The notes under the pieces: model-generated
Told to the model about the DNA's origin: nothing
Database searches by the model: none
The model's input: the letters and a program-made list of their open reading frames with translations, nothing else
Program-made: the position numbers and the translations under genes
Assembly: GCA_041557595.1 (NCBI GenBank)
Contig: JBFFGE010000249.1
Location: forward strand, 1-5,199
Source: JAOTYV01 sp041557595
GTDB taxonomy: Bacteria; Pseudomonadota; Alphaproteobacteria; UBA8366
Direction: 5' to 3'
DNA: 5,199 nt
In this document: positions 1 to 5,199 of the stretch, piece after piece
Position numbering within the stretch: the first letter of the stretch is position 1
Layout: every line of letters starts with the position of its first letter

Positions 1-64
1 GAATCCCAGGTCATTTCGCTTGCCGCTTGGAGGCGGATTGGCGCTGTGCCATTGTCGCATCGCC

Positions 65-1195
65 ATGACCTTGCGACGATTCAAATCAACGGATGCAATG
101 GTGTCCGTGCTACGGCCGGGAAACCCGGTGTACTGCCTGCGCCCTGCAGCGCTGCGTGCGGCGGCGGATCTTTTTCGGGCCGAATTTTCGGGAGAGACTC
201 TCTACGCAGTGAAGTGCAATCCGCATCCGGTGGTTCTCGAAACCTTCTACGCGGCGGGCATCGAGCAATTCGATGCCGCGTCGATCCCCGAAATTGCCGC
301 GGTCCGGGCCTTGGGCGGCAATGCCGCCGCCCACTACATGCACCCGGTCAAGACCCGCGACGCGATCCTGACCGCCTATACGGTTTATGGCGTGCGCACT
401 TTCGCGGTCGACCATCCCGATGAGCTGGAAAAGATTCTCTACGAGACCAATCATGCGAAGGATCTGACGATCCTGGTGCGGTTCGCGACGCCGGGCGGGG
501 TGGCCCTCTATGAACTGTCGCAAAAATTCGGCGCGGACGAAGCGGGGGCGGCCGTGTTGTTGAAGGCGGCCGTGGATGCCGGGTGCCGGCCGGGCCTTGC
601 CTTCCATGTGGGATCGCAATGTCTCAGCCCGTCGGCGTACCGCGACGGCATTCTGGTTGCGGGCAGGATCGCCGAGCGGGCCAGCGTCACACTGCAAGTT
701 GTCGATGTGGGCGGCGGTTTTCCGGCCGTCTATCCCGGGGAAGACCCGCCGCCGCCGCTCGATGACTATTTCGCCGCCATTCGGGACGGGGTTACCGCGA
801 TCAGCCTGCCGGAGCGTTGCCGGCTGGTGTGCGAACCGGGCCGGGCATTGGTGGCGTCGGGCTGCGCGATCGTGGTGCAGGTGCAGCTGCGTAAGGAGTC
901 GGCGATTTACATCAATGACGGCATCTATCACAGCCTGTCGGAAACGGTCACGGGCAATCTGCAATATCCGGTGCGGCTGATCCGGGCGCAGGGCACGCCG
1001 TCGGCGGTGGAGCAGGATTTTACCGTATTCGGCCCGACCTGCGATTCGACCGACGTGCTGCCTGCGCCGTTCCGCCTGCCCGACGATGTGCGCGAGGGCG
1101 ACTGGATCGAGATCGATCAGGCCGGCGCCTATACGAATGCCCTGGTCACCCGCTTCAACGGCATCGCGCCGAGCACTTTTGTAATCGTCGAATGA
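65..1195 (+). CDS. Type III PLP-dependent decarboxylase, ornithine decarboxylase-like
   Basis: This is a fold-type III, alanine racemase-like PLP enzyme of the ornithine/diaminopimelate/arginine decarboxylase family. It probably removes CO2 from a basic amino acid to give a diamine for polyamine synthesis in the cytosol. Counting from the ATG at 65 (376 aa), visible motifs are YAVKCNPHP with the PLP lysine at K50, HVGSQ (H181, ring-stacking), GGGFP (216-220, phosphate loop), EPGR (257-260), GPTCDSTD with the dimer-partner cysteine C326 and aspartate D327, and GAYT (Y356). The first half is the TIM barrel and the second the beta domain, and the length fits bacterial ornithine decarboxylases. 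The YDH substrate motif of eukaryotic ODC, expected after NDGIYHS (284-290), is not recognisable, so the substrate is less certain than the family. The start is uncertain. An in-frame TTG at 38 has GGAGG at 29-33, and an ATG at 98 is also possible. I prefer 65 because its N-terminus gives the usual family length. Transcription is monocistronic as far as can be seen. Confidence 0.85.
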   Translation: MTLRRFKSTDAMVSVLRPGNPVYCLRPAALRAAADLFRAEFSGETLYAVKCNPHPVVLETFYAAGIEQFDAASIPEIAAVRALGGNAAAHYMHPVKTRDAILTAYTVYGVRTFAVDHPDELEKILYETNHAKDLTILVRFATPGGVALYELSQKFGADEAGAAVLLKAAVDAGCRPGLAFHVGSQCLSPSAYRDGILVAGRIAERASVTLQVVDVGGGFPAVYPGEDPPPPLDDYFAAIRDGVTAISLPERCRLVCEPGRALVASGCAIVVQVQLRKESAIYINDGIYHSLSETVTGNLQYPVRLIRAQGTPSAVEQDFTVFGPTCDSTDVLPAPFRLPDDVREGDWIEIDQAGAYTNALVTRFNGIAPSTFVIVE

Positions 1196-1225
1196 GTGAG
1201 CGCAATGCCGGATAGGAGATTCTTT

Positions 1226-1308
1226 CATCATACCCGCGAAGGCGAGTATCCAGGAGTGCTCAAATACTCTGGATTCCGGCTCGGCGCGGCGTGCCGTCCG
1301 GAATGACG
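1226..1308. repeat. REP-like intergenic palindromic element
   Basis: This imperfect palindrome starts 30 nt after the decarboxylase stop codon. Its outer arms are CATCATACCC (1226-1235) and CCGGAATGACG (1298-1308). An inner stem pairs ATCCAGGAGT (1248-1257) with ACTCTGGAT (1266-1274) with one bulged base. A second nested stem pairs ATTCCGG (1273-1279) with CCGGAAT (1298-1304), and CGGC (1282-1285) with GCCG (1293-1296). From general knowledge, elements reading CGTCATTCCCGCGAAGGCGG then TCCAG, with a mirrored half, are dispersed in many alphaproteobacterial genomes between genes. This copy is degenerate. It may stabilise or attenuate the upstream transcript, but it has no T-run for an intrinsic terminator. 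Confidence 0.65.
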
Positions 1309-1351
1309 CCGTTCATTTAATCGTCGAAACCAGGAACGGAATCAAAGCCAG

Positions 1352-2197
1352 ATGGGAATGACGCAATCGAAAGTCCTGTGCGCGGGGCCGGGCGGGTTTC
1401 ACCGGATCGCCTATGCCGATTGGGGTGCGCCAGGAAACGCGACGGTGCTGTGCGTGCATGGTCTGACGCGCAACGGCCGGGATTTCGATCGGTTGGCGGG
1501 GGCGTTGGAGGATCGCTTTCGGGTGGTCTGTCCCGACGTGGCCGGTCGCGGGCGCAGCGATTGGCTTGCCGATCCGGCCGGCTACGCCAACCCGCTCTAC
1601 GTGGCGGACATGGTGACGCTGCTGGCGCGTCTCGGCGCCGAAACGGTGGACTGGGTCGGCACGTCGATGGGCGGCATCATGGGCATGCTCGCGGCTGCGA
1701 TGCCCGGCACGCCGGTCCGCCGGCTTGTGCTGAACGATGTGGGACCGTTCATTCCGAAGGCCGCGCTGGCGCGCATCGGCGACTATGTCGGCAAGGCCTC
1801 GCGCTTCGATGATGTCGACGGCGTCGAATCCTACTTGCGAAAAGTGCATGCCTCCTTCGGCGATCTGACGGACGAAAACTGGCGGCACATGGCCGCGCAC
1901 GGGGCGCGCCGTCGCGAAGACGGCAGCTACGGCCTCGCCTACGATCCGGCGATCGGCAATGCCTTCAAGGGCGCGGCCCTGCCGGATGTCGACCTCTGGG
2001 CGTTCTGGGATGCCATCGAATGCCCGGTGCTGGTGCTGCGGGGCGCGGACTCCGACCTGTTGCCCGCCGAGACAGCCGAGGAAATGACCCGGCGCGGCCC
2101 CAAGGCGACGCTGGTCGCGTTCGAGGGCTGCGGCCACGCGCCGGCGTTGATGGCGGCAGATCAAATCGCGGCGGTGCGGGATTGGCTGGCCGGATGA
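1352..2197 (+). CDS. Alpha/beta hydrolase
   Basis: This is an alpha/beta-hydrolase fold enzyme of 281 aa, probably a cytosolic esterase-type or related hydrolase whose substrate cannot be read from sequence. The oxyanion segment is VLCVHGLTRNGRDFD (32-46). DVAGRGRSD (62-70) is the typical strand-4 loop, and the nucleophile elbow GTSMGG (103-108) puts the serine at S105. The acid is probably D235 in GADSDLLPAE (231-240), and the base is H262 in GCGHAP. The helical lid lies roughly between residues 130 and 215. There is no signal peptide. Two start codons are possible: ATG at 1352 and ATG at 1358 (residue 3). Upstream AGGAACGGA (1332-1340) is a loose ribosome binding site that suits the first. 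The gene stops 12 nt before the permease start, so the two are likely co-transcribed. The start lies in a GGAATGACG sequence that also ends the preceding palindrome. The fold and triad are secure, the specific activity is not. Confidence 0.9.
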   Translation: MGMTQSKVLCAGPGGFHRIAYADWGAPGNATVLCVHGLTRNGRDFDRLAGALEDRFRVVCPDVAGRGRSDWLADPAGYANPLYVADMVTLLARLGAETVDWVGTSMGGIMGMLAAAMPGTPVRRLVLNDVGPFIPKAALARIGDYVGKASRFDDVDGVESYLRKVHASFGDLTDENWRHMAAHGARRREDGSYGLAYDPAIGNAFKGAALPDVDLWAFWDAIECPVLVLRGADSDLLPAETAEEMTRRGPKATLVAFEGCGHAPALMAADQIAAVRDWLAG

Positions 2198-2209
2198 GGT
2201 CGCGGTCGC

Positions 2210-2989
2210 ATGCCTGAGGCAATTCAGGGACTCTTCGGCGGGGTGTCGTATACCGCCTTGGCGGTGGCGGCGGCCGCGATGCTTCTCGCCGGGTTCTTGC
2301 GTGGGTTTGTCGGCTTCGGCGCGGCGCTGGTCATCATCATGGTGCTGAGCGTGCTGTTCGGGCCGATTGCCGCGGTGCCGATCTCCAACCTTACCGGCGT
2401 CCCATCGATGATCCAGTTGATGCCGAACGCCATCCGGTTTTCGGAACGGCGTTTCGTCGTGCCCTTCGCTCTCGCGACCTTCGTGGCCGCGCCGCTGGGC
2501 ACCTGGATTCTGGTGTCGGTCGATCCGGAATTGATGAAGATCGCAATTTCGCTTTTTGTATTGGCGATGGTGGTCATGCTGTATCGCGGTTGGCGCATGT
2601 CTACCGGCACCGGATATGTGTCGCTGCTGGGCGCCGGCGCGGCCGCCGGATTGGTGCAGGGGGCGGCGGGCATCGGCGGACCGCCCGCGGTAACGGTCGC
2701 GCTGTCCCGGCCGGGCACCGCCCAGCAGCAGCGCGCCAACGTCATCGGCGCGGTGAACGCACTCTCGTTGTGCTCGCTGGCTCCGCTCTGGTATTACGGG
2801 CTCTTCACCCGGGACGTGGTGCTGATCAGCATCGTGCTGGTGCCGCTCTACATGCTCGCCACCTGGATCGGCGCGCGCTTCTTCTCGCATGGCGGCCATC
2901 GGCACTACCGGATGGCGGCGCTGCTGACGCTGGCCGTCATGGGCGTGGTCACGCTGGCGTTGTCGATCCGGGATTTTGCGGCGGGCTAA
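2210..2989 (+). CDS. TSUP family (TauE/SafE) membrane permease
   Basis: This polytopic inner-membrane protein of 259 aa belongs to the TSUP family (TauE/SafE/YfcA), whose members export or take up sulfite, sulfoacetate or other organosulfur and small organic anions. Two copies of the family's internal repeat signature are visible: GFLRGFVGFGAALV (28-41) and GLVQGAAGIGGPPAV (147-161). Hydrophobic segments lie at about 13-30, 33-57, 82-104, 108-125, 136-152, 176-197, 203-221 and 234-252, giving about eight helices. The charged loop SERR (78-81) and the HGGHRHYR segment (227-234) are probably cytosolic. The length is normal for the family. The start ATG lies 12 nt after the hydrolase stop, with TGAGG (2195-2199) overlapping that stop codon as a plausible ribosome binding site. 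Being coupled to a hydrolase gene suggests, as inference only, that the pair handle a common compound. The transported substrate cannot be told from sequence. Confidence 0.92.
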   Translation: MPEAIQGLFGGVSYTALAVAAAAMLLAGFLRGFVGFGAALVIIMVLSVLFGPIAAVPISNLTGVPSMIQLMPNAIRFSERRFVVPFALATFVAAPLGTWILVSVDPELMKIAISLFVLAMVVMLYRGWRMSTGTGYVSLLGAGAAAGLVQGAAGIGGPPAVTVALSRPGTAQQQRANVIGAVNALSLCSLAPLWYYGLFTRDVVLISIVLVPLYMLATWIGARFFSHGGHRHYRMAALLTLAVMGVVTLALSIRDFAAG

Positions 2990-3027
2990 TGCCGGGACTG
3001 GTTGTTGGATTGGATGATCTTAAAGTG

Positions 3028-3033
3028 AAGGAG
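3028..3033 (+). promoter_or_regulatory. Shine-Dalgarno site that fixes the HIT gene start
   Basis: AAGGAG lies 8 nt before a GTG codon at 3042 but only 2 nt before the in-frame TTG at 3036. This spacing favours GTG 3042 as the true start of the HIT protein and makes the longer TTG form unlikely. Confidence 0.75.
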
Positions 3034-3041
3034 TTTTGAGC

Positions 3042-3467
3042 GTGGCTTCAAGCAAAGACGACTGTGCCTTTTGCAAATTGATCACCGATCCGCAATCGGA
3101 TCCGACATGGATCGCCGACTTCGATCACACGGTGGCTTTCGTCAACAGGAACCAGATGTATCGCGGCAGCGTTGTCCTGATCACGCGCGCCCACCACGAG
3201 AATCTGCTCGCCATTGCGGATGAGGAATTCGCGGCGATCACCCGCGAGTTGCGGGCGGTCGCCGGCGCGGTGCAGCAGGCGTTCCGGCCGGCGCGCCTCA
3301 ACTACGCCAATCTCGGCAATATGATGCCGCATCAGCACTGGCACATTATTCCCCGCTCCGAGGGCGACGCGTCCTGGGGCAAGGCACCGCTGTTCGATGC
3401 GGAGCCGGTTGAATTATCCGAATCAATGTGTTCGGCGGTGGTCGGGCAATTGCGGCTGGCATTGTAA
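3042..3467 (+). CDS. HIT domain protein (histidine triad nucleotide-binding hydrolase)
   Basis: This small cytosolic protein of 141 aa (from GTG 3042) belongs to the HIT superfamily, whose members hydrolyse or transfer nucleotidyl groups on substrates such as Ap4A or AMP-conjugated amines. The histidine triad is H97-Q-H99-W-H101-I-I, preceded by LGNMMP and followed by PR. H99 is the expected nucleophile by family analogy. The N-terminal C8-A-F-C11 together with H51 or H52 and H97 matches the structural zinc site known in some bacterial HIT proteins (CxxC plus two histidines). The central part R41-GSVVLITRAHH is the usual strand before the second helix. The full domain is present and the length is typical. 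It lies 52 nt after the permease stop in the same direction, so it may share the transcript, but its strong ribosome binding site allows independent translation. It converges on hemB across a 344-nt gap. The exact substrate is unknown. Confidence 0.93.
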   Translation: MASSKDDCAFCKLITDPQSDPTWIADFDHTVAFVNRNQMYRGSVVLITRAHHENLLAIADEEFAAITRELRAVAGAVQQAFRPARLNYANLGNMMPHQHWHIIPRSEGDASWGKAPLFDAEPVELSESMCSAVVGQLRLAL

Positions 3468-3811
3468 GTTGGGGCAGGGCCCGGATCCGAGCCGCGCCCG
3501 CAGATAAACAAACCAAATCCACGGTGGACAAAGATGTCTCCGCCTCGCGCCAATTAATCTTTTGGATGTTTCGAGTTAAAAAAACACTTTTACCAAGAAA
3601 AACAATGAGGAATATTTATAATACGAAAAATAGTCCAAATATATAAAGTAACGGCTCATCAGAGATGAATAATACGATGGCCAAAATTAGATCAATAAAG
3701 ATGCAAGTGATTTCGCCTAGCGATAGGTTTTTGATTCTGGAAATTATATTCAGGTTCATTTGATGTTTGGATGGATCAACGAATGTCCGGTTGAACCCAT
3801 CCGGGCTCCGC
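3468..3811. other. Convergent intergenic region with an AT-rich island
   Basis: This gap lies between the HIT gene and hemB, which point towards each other. Positions 3551-3780 contain about 70 G or C in 230 bases by hand count (about 30%), whereas the flanking genes are clearly GC-rich. The transition is abrupt near 3550. I see no intrinsic terminator with a T-run for either gene. Just after the hemB stop (minus strand) a 6-bp stem with a 4-nt loop is possible: GAACCC 3793-3798 with GGGCTC 3803-3808, including one wobble pair. It could weakly help termination. A possible small minus-strand ORF is listed separately. The island may be foreign or decayed DNA. Confidence 0.7.
3616..3759 (-). CDS. 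Possible small hydrophobic protein, hypothetical
   Basis: This minus-strand frame of 47 codons starts with ATG (plus-strand 3757-3759), 52 nt downstream of the hemB stop, and ends with TAA (3616-3618). The product would begin MNLNIISRIKNLSLGEITC. It has one hydrophobic run at about residues 18-32 (TCIFIDLILAIVLFI), a short DEP turn (34-36) and a second hydrophobic end (37-47), so it would be a tiny membrane protein with one or two helices. I do not recognise it. Against it: no Shine-Dalgarno sequence is visible, and AT-rich DNA read in a T-rich direction gives hydrophobic residues by chance. Oddly, the same frame continues open past the single TAA with more hydrophobic codons (IFLIVFLG), so this could be a piece of a larger decayed gene. 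Confidence 0.25.
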   Translation of the reverse strand: MNLNIISRIKNLSLGEITCIFIDLILAIVLFISDEPLLYIFGLFFVL

Positions 3812-4873
3812 TCACCCCTTCTTCAACAGCTCCGCCGCCTCGACCGCGAAGTAGGTCAGCACGCCATCGGCGCCCGCGCGCTTGAATCCCAGCAGGGTTT
3901 CCAGCACGACGCGGTCGTTGTCGAGCCAGCCGTTCTGCGCCGCGCCCTTGAGCATCGCGTATTCGCCGCTCACCTGATAGACGAAGGTCGGCATGGCGAA
4001 CTCGTCCTTTACGCGGCGCACGATGTCGAGATAGGGCATGCCGGGTTTGACCATCACCATGTCGGCGCCTTCCTGGATGTCGAGGAAGACTTCGCGCAGC
4101 GCCTCGTCGGTGTTGGCCGGGTCCATCTGATAGGTGCGCTTGTCGCCCTTCAGCGCGGCCTTGGAGCCGACCGCGTCGCGGAACGGACCATAGAAGGCCG
4201 ACGCGTATTTCGCCGAATAGGCCATGATGCGGACGTGGTCGAGGCCGCTCGAATCCAGCGTCTGGCGAATGGCGCCGACGCGCCCGTCCATCATGTCCGA
4301 TGGCGCGATGGTGTCGCAGCCGGCTTCCGCCTGGACGACCGCCTGGCGCACCAGCACTTCGAGCGTTTCGTCGTTGAGGATTTCCTCGCCGTCCATCAAC
4401 CCGTCATGGCCGTGGCTGGTATAGGGGTCGAGCGCCACGTCGCACACCACCATCATGTCGGGCACCGCGTCCTTGACCGCGCGGATCGCCTGACAGACCA
4501 GGTTGTCCGGGTTGGTTGCCTCGCGCCCGTCTTCGGTCTTGCGCGCCGGGTCGGTGTAGGGGAACAGCGCCATCGCGGGGATGCCGAGCGCGGCGGCCTT
4601 CTCGGCGGCGCGCGGCAGCAGGTCGACCGACAGCCGGTCGACGCCCGGCATGGAGTCCACCGGGACCTTCTGTTTCTTGCCGTCGACCACGAAGACCGGC
4701 CAGATGAAATCGTCCGCGGTCAGCTTGTTCTCCGCGACCAGCCGGCGGACGGCGTCTTCGCGCCGGTTGCGGCGCATTCGCACCGATGGATACTGGCCGG
4801 GGCCGCCGTCGATCATCGGCGCGGAACCGCGCGCGGTGGGGACAGGGACGGGGGTCAGCTTCGCCTTGGCCAT
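3812..4873 (-). CDS. hemB: Delta-aminolevulinic acid dehydratase (porphobilinogen synthase)
   Basis: HemB joins two molecules of 5-aminolevulinate into porphobilinogen, the second common step of tetrapyrrole (haem, cobalamin, bacteriochlorophyll) synthesis, in the cytosol as a homo-octamer. The 353-aa product is full length. The two active-site lysines are K222 in MAYSAKYAS and K276 in MVKPGMPYLD; by family analogy K276 forms the main Schiff base. The metal loop reads C144-DVALDPYTSHGHDG, so the three zinc cysteines of the animal-type enzyme are replaced by A147, D149 and D157. This is the zinc-independent, magnesium-using class usual in alphaproteobacteria and Pseudomonas. The N-terminal arm contains RMRRNRR (32-38), typical of the family. 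The start ATG has GGAG on the minus strand (plus-strand 4883-4886) at 9 nt. No co-directional neighbour is visible within the window except the doubtful small ORF downstream. Regulation cannot be read with confidence. Confidence 0.98.
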   Translation of the reverse strand: MAKAKLTPVPVPTARGSAPMIDGGPGQYPSVRMRRNRREDAVRRLVAENKLTADDFIWPVFVVDGKKQKVPVDSMPGVDRLSVDLLPRAAEKAAALGIPAMALFPYTDPARKTEDGREATNPDNLVCQAIRAVKDAVPDMMVVCDVALDPYTSHGHDGLMDGEEILNDETLEVLVRQAVVQAEAGCDTIAPSDMMDGRVGAIRQTLDSSGLDHVRIMAYSAKYASAFYGPFRDAVGSKAALKGDKRTYQMDPANTDEALREVFLDIQEGADMVMVKPGMPYLDIVRRVKDEFAMPTFVYQVSGEYAMLKGAAQNGWLDNDRVVLETLLGFKRAGADGVLTYFAVEAAELLKKG

Positions 4874-4971
4874 GGCATCGAACTCCGTTGGTTCGCGGTC
4901 GTTTCGCTGCTGCGGTTTTCCCGGTTATACGCCAAGACGCGCCGTAACCGAAGCGTCAAGGCGACGCACTA

Positions 4972-5019
4972 GATCAACCTGCCTTTAATTGGAATCACTT
5001 AAAGGCAGAAAAGTTGATC
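4972..5019. repeat. Stem-loop 1 upstream of hemB
   Basis: The perfect 10-bp arms CTGCCTTTAA (4979-4988) and TTAAAGGCAG (4999-5008) enclose the loop TTGGAATCAC. The stem is extended outward by perfect 7-bp arms GATCAAC (4972-4978) and GTTGATC (5013-5019), with four unpaired A residues (5009-5012) on the 3' side. In total 17 base pairs form in 48 nt. There is no T-run, so an intrinsic terminator is unlikely. It is probably a dispersed palindromic repeat of the genome or half of a two-hairpin element together with the next stem-loop. Confidence 0.75.
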
Positions 5020-5032
5020 GATTCTATAAAGA

Positions 5033-5074
5033 TAGAGCAGCTTATGTGCACCCAAATGGGCGCACGCTGCTCTA
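5033..5074. repeat. Stem-loop 2 upstream of hemB
   Basis: The perfect 9-bp outer arms are TAGAGCAGC (5033-5041) and GCTGCTCTA (5066-5074). After a four-base bulge TTAT (5042-5045) the stem resumes as GTGC (5046-5049) with GCAC (5062-5065), has an A/C mismatch, then CCC (5051-5053) with GGG (5058-5060), closing on AAAT. It lies 13 nt after stem-loop 1. Palindromes with AGAGCA/TGCTCT ends are, from memory, common between genes in alphaproteobacteria. The right end overlaps the CTAG that served as the insertion target of the IS element. Confidence 0.75.
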
Positions 5075-5076
5075 GC
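5071..5076. other. IS481-type target site (NCTAGN)
   Basis: TCTAGC lies directly before the IS left terminus. IS481 of Bordetella is known to insert at NCTAGN and to duplicate it. The second copy should follow the right end, outside this window. Confidence 0.6.
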
Positions 5077-5199
5077 TGTGGTCTTTCGATAGGTTGTCCA
5101 TTCGGCCCTGACCGGGGAGACTGGAGTTACCAAGCTTCAGCACTCTTTGGGAGAGCCGAATGAACATTCACAAGAATGCCCGTTTGACGCCGCTCGGTC
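5077..5199 (+). mobile_element. IS481-family insertion sequence, left end, truncated by window edge
   Basis: The left terminus begins TGTGGTCTTTCGATAGGTTG. Compared from memory with the left end of Bordetella pertussis IS481, TGTG, the TTC, ATAGGTTGT and a later GG fall at the same spacing. The leader before the transposase is 83 nt and also keeps an ACTGGA segment (5119-5124) resembling IS481. The orientation is with the transposase reading rightward out of the window. The right end and the remaining body are not visible. Confidence 0.8.
5160..5199 (+). CDS. IS481-family transposase, N-terminal fragment
   Basis: Only 13 codons are in the window, reading MNIHKNARLTPLG. This is the characteristic opening of IS481-family transposases (IS481 itself starts MNTHKHARLT), which carry an N-terminal helix-turn-helix for terminal-repeat binding followed by a DDE integrase core that cuts and joins DNA. 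Both domains lie beyond the window edge, so intactness cannot be judged. GGGAG (5149-5153) is a good ribosome binding site 6 nt before the ATG. The assignment rests on this short N-terminus plus the adjacent terminal repeat, which agree with each other. Confidence 0.85.
   Translation, partial: MNIHKNARLTPLG

Noticed and set aside
20..64. N-terminal extension of the decarboxylase from a TTG at 20
   Set aside because: The extra residues (MPLGGGLALCHCRIA) have no family resemblance, and no ribosome binding site can be seen before position 20.
1313..2905. Long minus-strand open frame of 530 codons opposite the hydrolase and permease
   Set aside because: It is antisense to two genes with clear family motifs, its product is rich in R, H, A and Q without any domain, and such frames are common opposite GC-rich genes.
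3477..3498. Possible terminator hairpin after the HIT gene (GGGC...GCCC around CGGATCCG)
   Set aside because: The stem is only four pairs with a long loop, and no T-run follows.
3717..3729. CTAG followed by CGATAGGTT in the AT-rich island, sharing nine bases with the IS left end (5087-5095), suggesting an IS481 scar
   Set aside because: The rest of the terminal repeat (TGTG and downstream bases) is absent, and one shared 9-mer in a window of this size can arise by chance.
4924..4959. Possible hemB promoter on the minus strand: TATAAC (4924-4929) with TTGACG (4954-4959)
   Set aside because: The spacing is 24 nt, too long for a sigma-70 type promoter. The alternative -35 at 17 nt (TTCGGT, 4947-4952) matches poorly.
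3767..4972. Plus-strand open frame of 401 codons opposite hemB
   Set aside because: It is the antisense shadow of hemB, whose catalytic motifs are unmistakable; the predicted protein has no recognisable feature.
1..5199. CRISPR array, tRNA, rRNA or defence gene cluster
   Set aside because: I found no regularly spaced repeats, no tRNA-like cloverleaf and no defence-related domains on either strand.

Overview
The window looks like a chromosomal piece of a GC-rich alphaproteobacterium. The best pointers are the hemB product, whose metal-site segment is of the zinc-independent type (DVALDPYTSHGHDG), the alphaproteobacterial style of the type III PLP decarboxylase, and a REP-like intergenic palindrome with GGAATGACG ends. 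I cannot name a genus.

Layout. A forward block runs from about 65 to 3467: a type III PLP-dependent basic amino acid decarboxylase (ornithine decarboxylase-like), a REP-like palindromic element, an alpha/beta hydrolase, a TSUP (TauE/SafE) membrane permease only 12 nt further on, and a small HIT-domain nucleotide-binding hydrolase with a strong ribosome binding site. The hydrolase and permease are probably co-transcribed, with the HIT gene possibly in the same unit. The decarboxylase is separated from them by about 150 nt that carry the palindrome. A 344-nt gap (3468-3811) follows. It holds an AT-rich island (about 30% GC by hand count over 3551-3780) and a possible small membrane-protein ORF on the minus strand. 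hemB (porphobilinogen synthase, haem biosynthesis) comes next on the minus strand, convergent with the HIT gene.

Upstream of hemB, between two CTAG tetranucleotides, lie two adjacent stem-loops (4972-5019 and 5033-5074). The second CTAG is the apparent target (TCTAGC, fitting NCTAGN) of an IS481-family insertion sequence. Its left terminal repeat starts at 5077, and its transposase starts at 5160 and runs off the window.

The genes are individually recognisable housekeeping or metabolic genes and do not form an obvious new system. The less explained parts are the AT-rich island with its small ORF, the CTAG-bracketed hairpin pair used as an IS target, and the divergent substrate pocket of the decarboxylase.
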